From an uncultured Corynebacterium sp. (GTDB lineage Bacteria > Actinomycetota > Actinomycetes > Mycobacteriales > Mycobacteriaceae), in contig NZ_CAMIFY010000043.1 of assembly GCF_946222985.1 (NCBI RefSeq), positions 1 through 24,399 on the forward strand: DNA of 24,399 nt. Direction: 5' to 3'. Of the stretch, positions 22,820 through 24,399 are shown one piece after another (the stretch's first letter is position 1; every line of letters begins with the position of its first letter). The position numbers and the translations under genes were made by a program. A model generated the notes under the pieces. It did no database searches. It saw only the letters and a list, made by a program, of their open reading frames with translations, and was not told the origin of the DNA.

Positions 22820-24340
22820 CTACTGCTTGTAGCCGTCCAGGAAGTTGCCGAGGCGCTCGATGGCCTCCTTGAGATCGCGCGCCCACGGCAGGGTGACGAT
22901 GCGGAAGTGATCCTGCGTCGGCAGGTTGAAGCCCGAGCCGCCGACCATGAGGATCTTCTCCTCGCGGAGGATGTCGAGCATCAGCTTCTCGTCGTCGTGG
23001 ATCTCGTGGACCTCCGGGTCGAGCTTCGGGAACGCGTACATCGCGCCCATCGGCTTGACGCAGCTGACGCCCGGAATCGAGTTGAGGCCCTCCCAGGCGA
23101 CGTTGCGCTGCTCCAGCAGGCGGCCCGGCGGCAGCACCAGATCCTCGATGGACTGGTAGCCGCCGAGCGCGACCTGAATGCCGTGCTGGGCCGGCACGTT
23201 CGGGCACAAGCGCGTCGACGCCAGCAGATTGATGCCCTCGATGAAGCCCTCCGCGTGCCCCTTCGGGCCCGTGATCACCATCCACCCCGCGCGGTAGCCG
23301 GCGACGCGGTAGGTCTTCGACAGGCCGTTGAAGGTGATGCACAGCAGGTCCGGGGCCAGCGACGCGGTGGCGATGTGCTCGGCGTCGTCGTAGAGGATGC
23401 GGTCGTAGATCTCGTCGGACAGCAGCAGCAGCGAATGCTCGCGGGCGATGTCGACGATGCCCTCGAGCACCTGGCGGGAGTACACCGCGCCGGTGGGGTT
23501 GTTCGGGTTGATGACGACGATCGCCTTCGTCCGATCCGTCACCTTCGACCGGATGTCCTCCAGATCGGGTTCCCAATCCTGCTCTTCGTCGCAGGTGTAA
23601 TGCACCGGCTTGCCGCCGGCCAGCGTCGTCGCCGCCGTCCACAGCGGGTAGTCGGGGGCGGGGATGAGGACTTCGTCGCCCTCGTCGAGCAGCGACTGCG
23701 TCACCATCGAAATCAGCTCCGAGACGCCGTTGCCCAACCAGACGTCGTCGACGTCGAATCGGGGGAACGTCGGATCCATCTCGTACCGCGTGACGACGGC
23801 CCGGCGCGCCGAATAGATGCCCTTCGACTCCGAATAGCCCTGCGCATGCGGCAGCGCGCGCACCATGTCCTGGACGATGGTGTCGGGCGCGTCGAAGCCG
23901 AACTTCGCCGGGTTGCCGGTGTTGAGCATGAGGATCCGGTGGCCGTCGGCCTCCATCTTCTCGGCCAGCGTGGTCACGGGACCGCGGATGTCGTACAGGA
24001 CGTTCTTGAGCTTGTGGGACTGGTCGAGGGACTTCAGCGGCGTGCGGCGCGGGTGGTCGAGGCCGCGGCGCTGGGCCGCCCGGGCCGCGCGGGCCTGCTC
24101 GGCGACCTTGTCGGGAGCCTCGGTGTCGGAGTCGTCGTTGGTCGCGTCGGCGGCGTCGGTGACGCTGGTGTTGCCGAGGGCGGTGGTGGCTGCGTCATCG
24201 GAAGCGGCAGCGGAAGTGTCGTCGGAAGCGGGGGCCGGGGCGGAGGTCGACGCGGCGGTGTTGGCGGCGGCCGAGGCGGTCGCGGGGTCGACGGTGTCCG
24301 GGTTGCCCGGCTGGTCCTGGGGTCGCTTCTGGGTACTCAC
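22820..24340 (-). CDS. alaT: Alanine/aspartate-type aminotransferase AlaT
   Basis: PLP-dependent class I aminotransferase that transfers amino groups between alanine, glutamate and pyruvate/2-oxoglutarate (AlaT type; family also includes aspartate/tyrosine enzymes). PLP features: VVINPNNPTG (275-284), LSDEIYDRILYDD (307-319), Schiff-base lysine K342 in FNGLSKTYR, R350 in VAGYRAGW. It resembles C. glutamicum AlaT (about 437 residues as I recall) but is 506 residues because of a roughly 90-residue Ala/Thr/Asp/Ser-rich N-terminal extension before KNVLYDIRGPV. The GTG start at 24340 gives an MSTQKR N-terminus similar to the C. glutamicum MTTDKR, supporting it. It sits 7 nt after CAGACT (-10-like), so it is probably leaderless. 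Confidence 0.93.
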   Translation of the reverse strand: MSTQKRPQDQPGNPDTVDPATASAAANTAASTSAPAPASDDTSAAASDDAATTALGNTSVTDAADATNDDSDTEAPDKVAEQARAARAAQRRGLDHPRRTPLKSLDQSHKLKNVLYDIRGPVTTLAEKMEADGHRILMLNTGNPAKFGFDAPDTIVQDMVRALPHAQGYSESKGIYSARRAVVTRYEMDPTFPRFDVDDVWLGNGVSELISMVTQSLLDEGDEVLIPAPDYPLWTAATTLAGGKPVHYTCDEEQDWEPDLEDIRSKVTDRTKAIVVINPNNPTGAVYSRQVLEGIVDIAREHSLLLLSDEIYDRILYDDAEHIATASLAPDLLCITFNGLSKTYRVAGYRAGWMVITGPKGHAEGFIEGINLLASTRLCPNVPAQHGIQVALGGYQSIEDLVLPPGRLLEQRNVAWEGLNSIPGVSCVKPMGAMYAFPKLDPEVHEIHDDEKLMLDILREEKILMVGGSGFNLPTQDHFRIVTLPWARDLKEAIERLGNFLDGYKQ

Positions 24341-24347
24341 CCGTTAG

Positions 24348-24353
24348 AGTCTG
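24348..24353 (-). promoter_or_regulatory. -10 element of alaT (leaderless)
   Basis: CAGACT on the minus strand, 7 nt before the GTG. No Shine-Dalgarno sequence. The remaining bases to the window end (24354-24399) hold only promoter-upstream DNA; I see no gene there. Confidence 0.4.
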
Positions 24354-24399
24354 CCATTTTCGGTGGGTGGGGGAGAAGAGTTCGGGGGACATCTCGGGG

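Overview
The window is a very GC-rich actinobacterial chromosome segment, almost certainly from a high-GC Corynebacterium or a close mycolic-acid-containing relative. The arabinofuranosyltransferase AftD, its small DUF2613 partner, a DUF3068 membrane protein, a TmaT-like acyltransferase, a GT4 glycosyltransferase and a methyltransferase occur together in the arrangement I know from the mycobacterial Rv0224c-Rv0228/Rv0236c region and its corynebacterial counterpart. Dcd, the UDP-glucose dehydrogenase and the AlaT-type aminotransferase also match corynebacterial orthologues closely. Many promoters have the TANNNT -10 element typical of Corynebacterium. All of these identifications come from reading translations by eye; no database search was run.

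Layout, left to right. (1) 1-2739, minus strand: fadA followed by fadB (cut by the window edge), the two subunits of a fatty-acid beta-oxidation complex. A clear promoter lies upstream of fadA. (2) 2887-13320: an envelope-assembly block holding a methyltransferase (-), a GT4 glycosyltransferase (+), a polytopic GT-C-like membrane protein (-), a DUF3068 protein (-), a TmaT-like acyltransferase (+), AftD (-) and a DUF2613 mini-protein (-). It probably builds and decorates lipoarabinomannan, arabinogalactan and trehalose mycolates. The genes alternate strands; two convergent pairs overlap tail-to-tail by 77 and 91 bp. (3) 13564-14976, minus strand: a universal stress protein, a GyrI-like effector-binding protein and tRNA-Gly(CCC), whose 3' side carries a good intrinsic terminator. 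(4) 15149-20528, plus strand: dcd, then a four-gene compatible-solute ABC transporter (ATPase, two permeases, Tat-type lipoprotein binding protein) joined by three ATGA overlaps, then UDP-glucose dehydrogenase. (5) 20583-24340, minus strand: alaT, a YibE/F-family membrane protein and a DNA alkylation-repair HEAT protein, apparently one operon.

The clearest regulatory theme is leaderless transcription. Eight genes (methyltransferase, glycosyltransferase, GT-C protein, acyltransferase, dcd, proV, ugd, alaT) have a TANNNT-like hexamer ending 6-8 nt before the start codon and no Shine-Dalgarno sequence. DUF3068, fadA, DUF2613, the stress protein and the GyrI-like gene instead have leaders and purine-rich ribosome sites. 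I see no insertion sequence, prophage, CRISPR array or other mobile element, and no gene-free stretch over 300 bases (the largest is 13321-13563). The most interesting uncharacterised item is the polytopic protein at 4972-6849, which shares a near-identical extracytoplasmic motif with AftD and may be a second lipid-linked sugar transferase.
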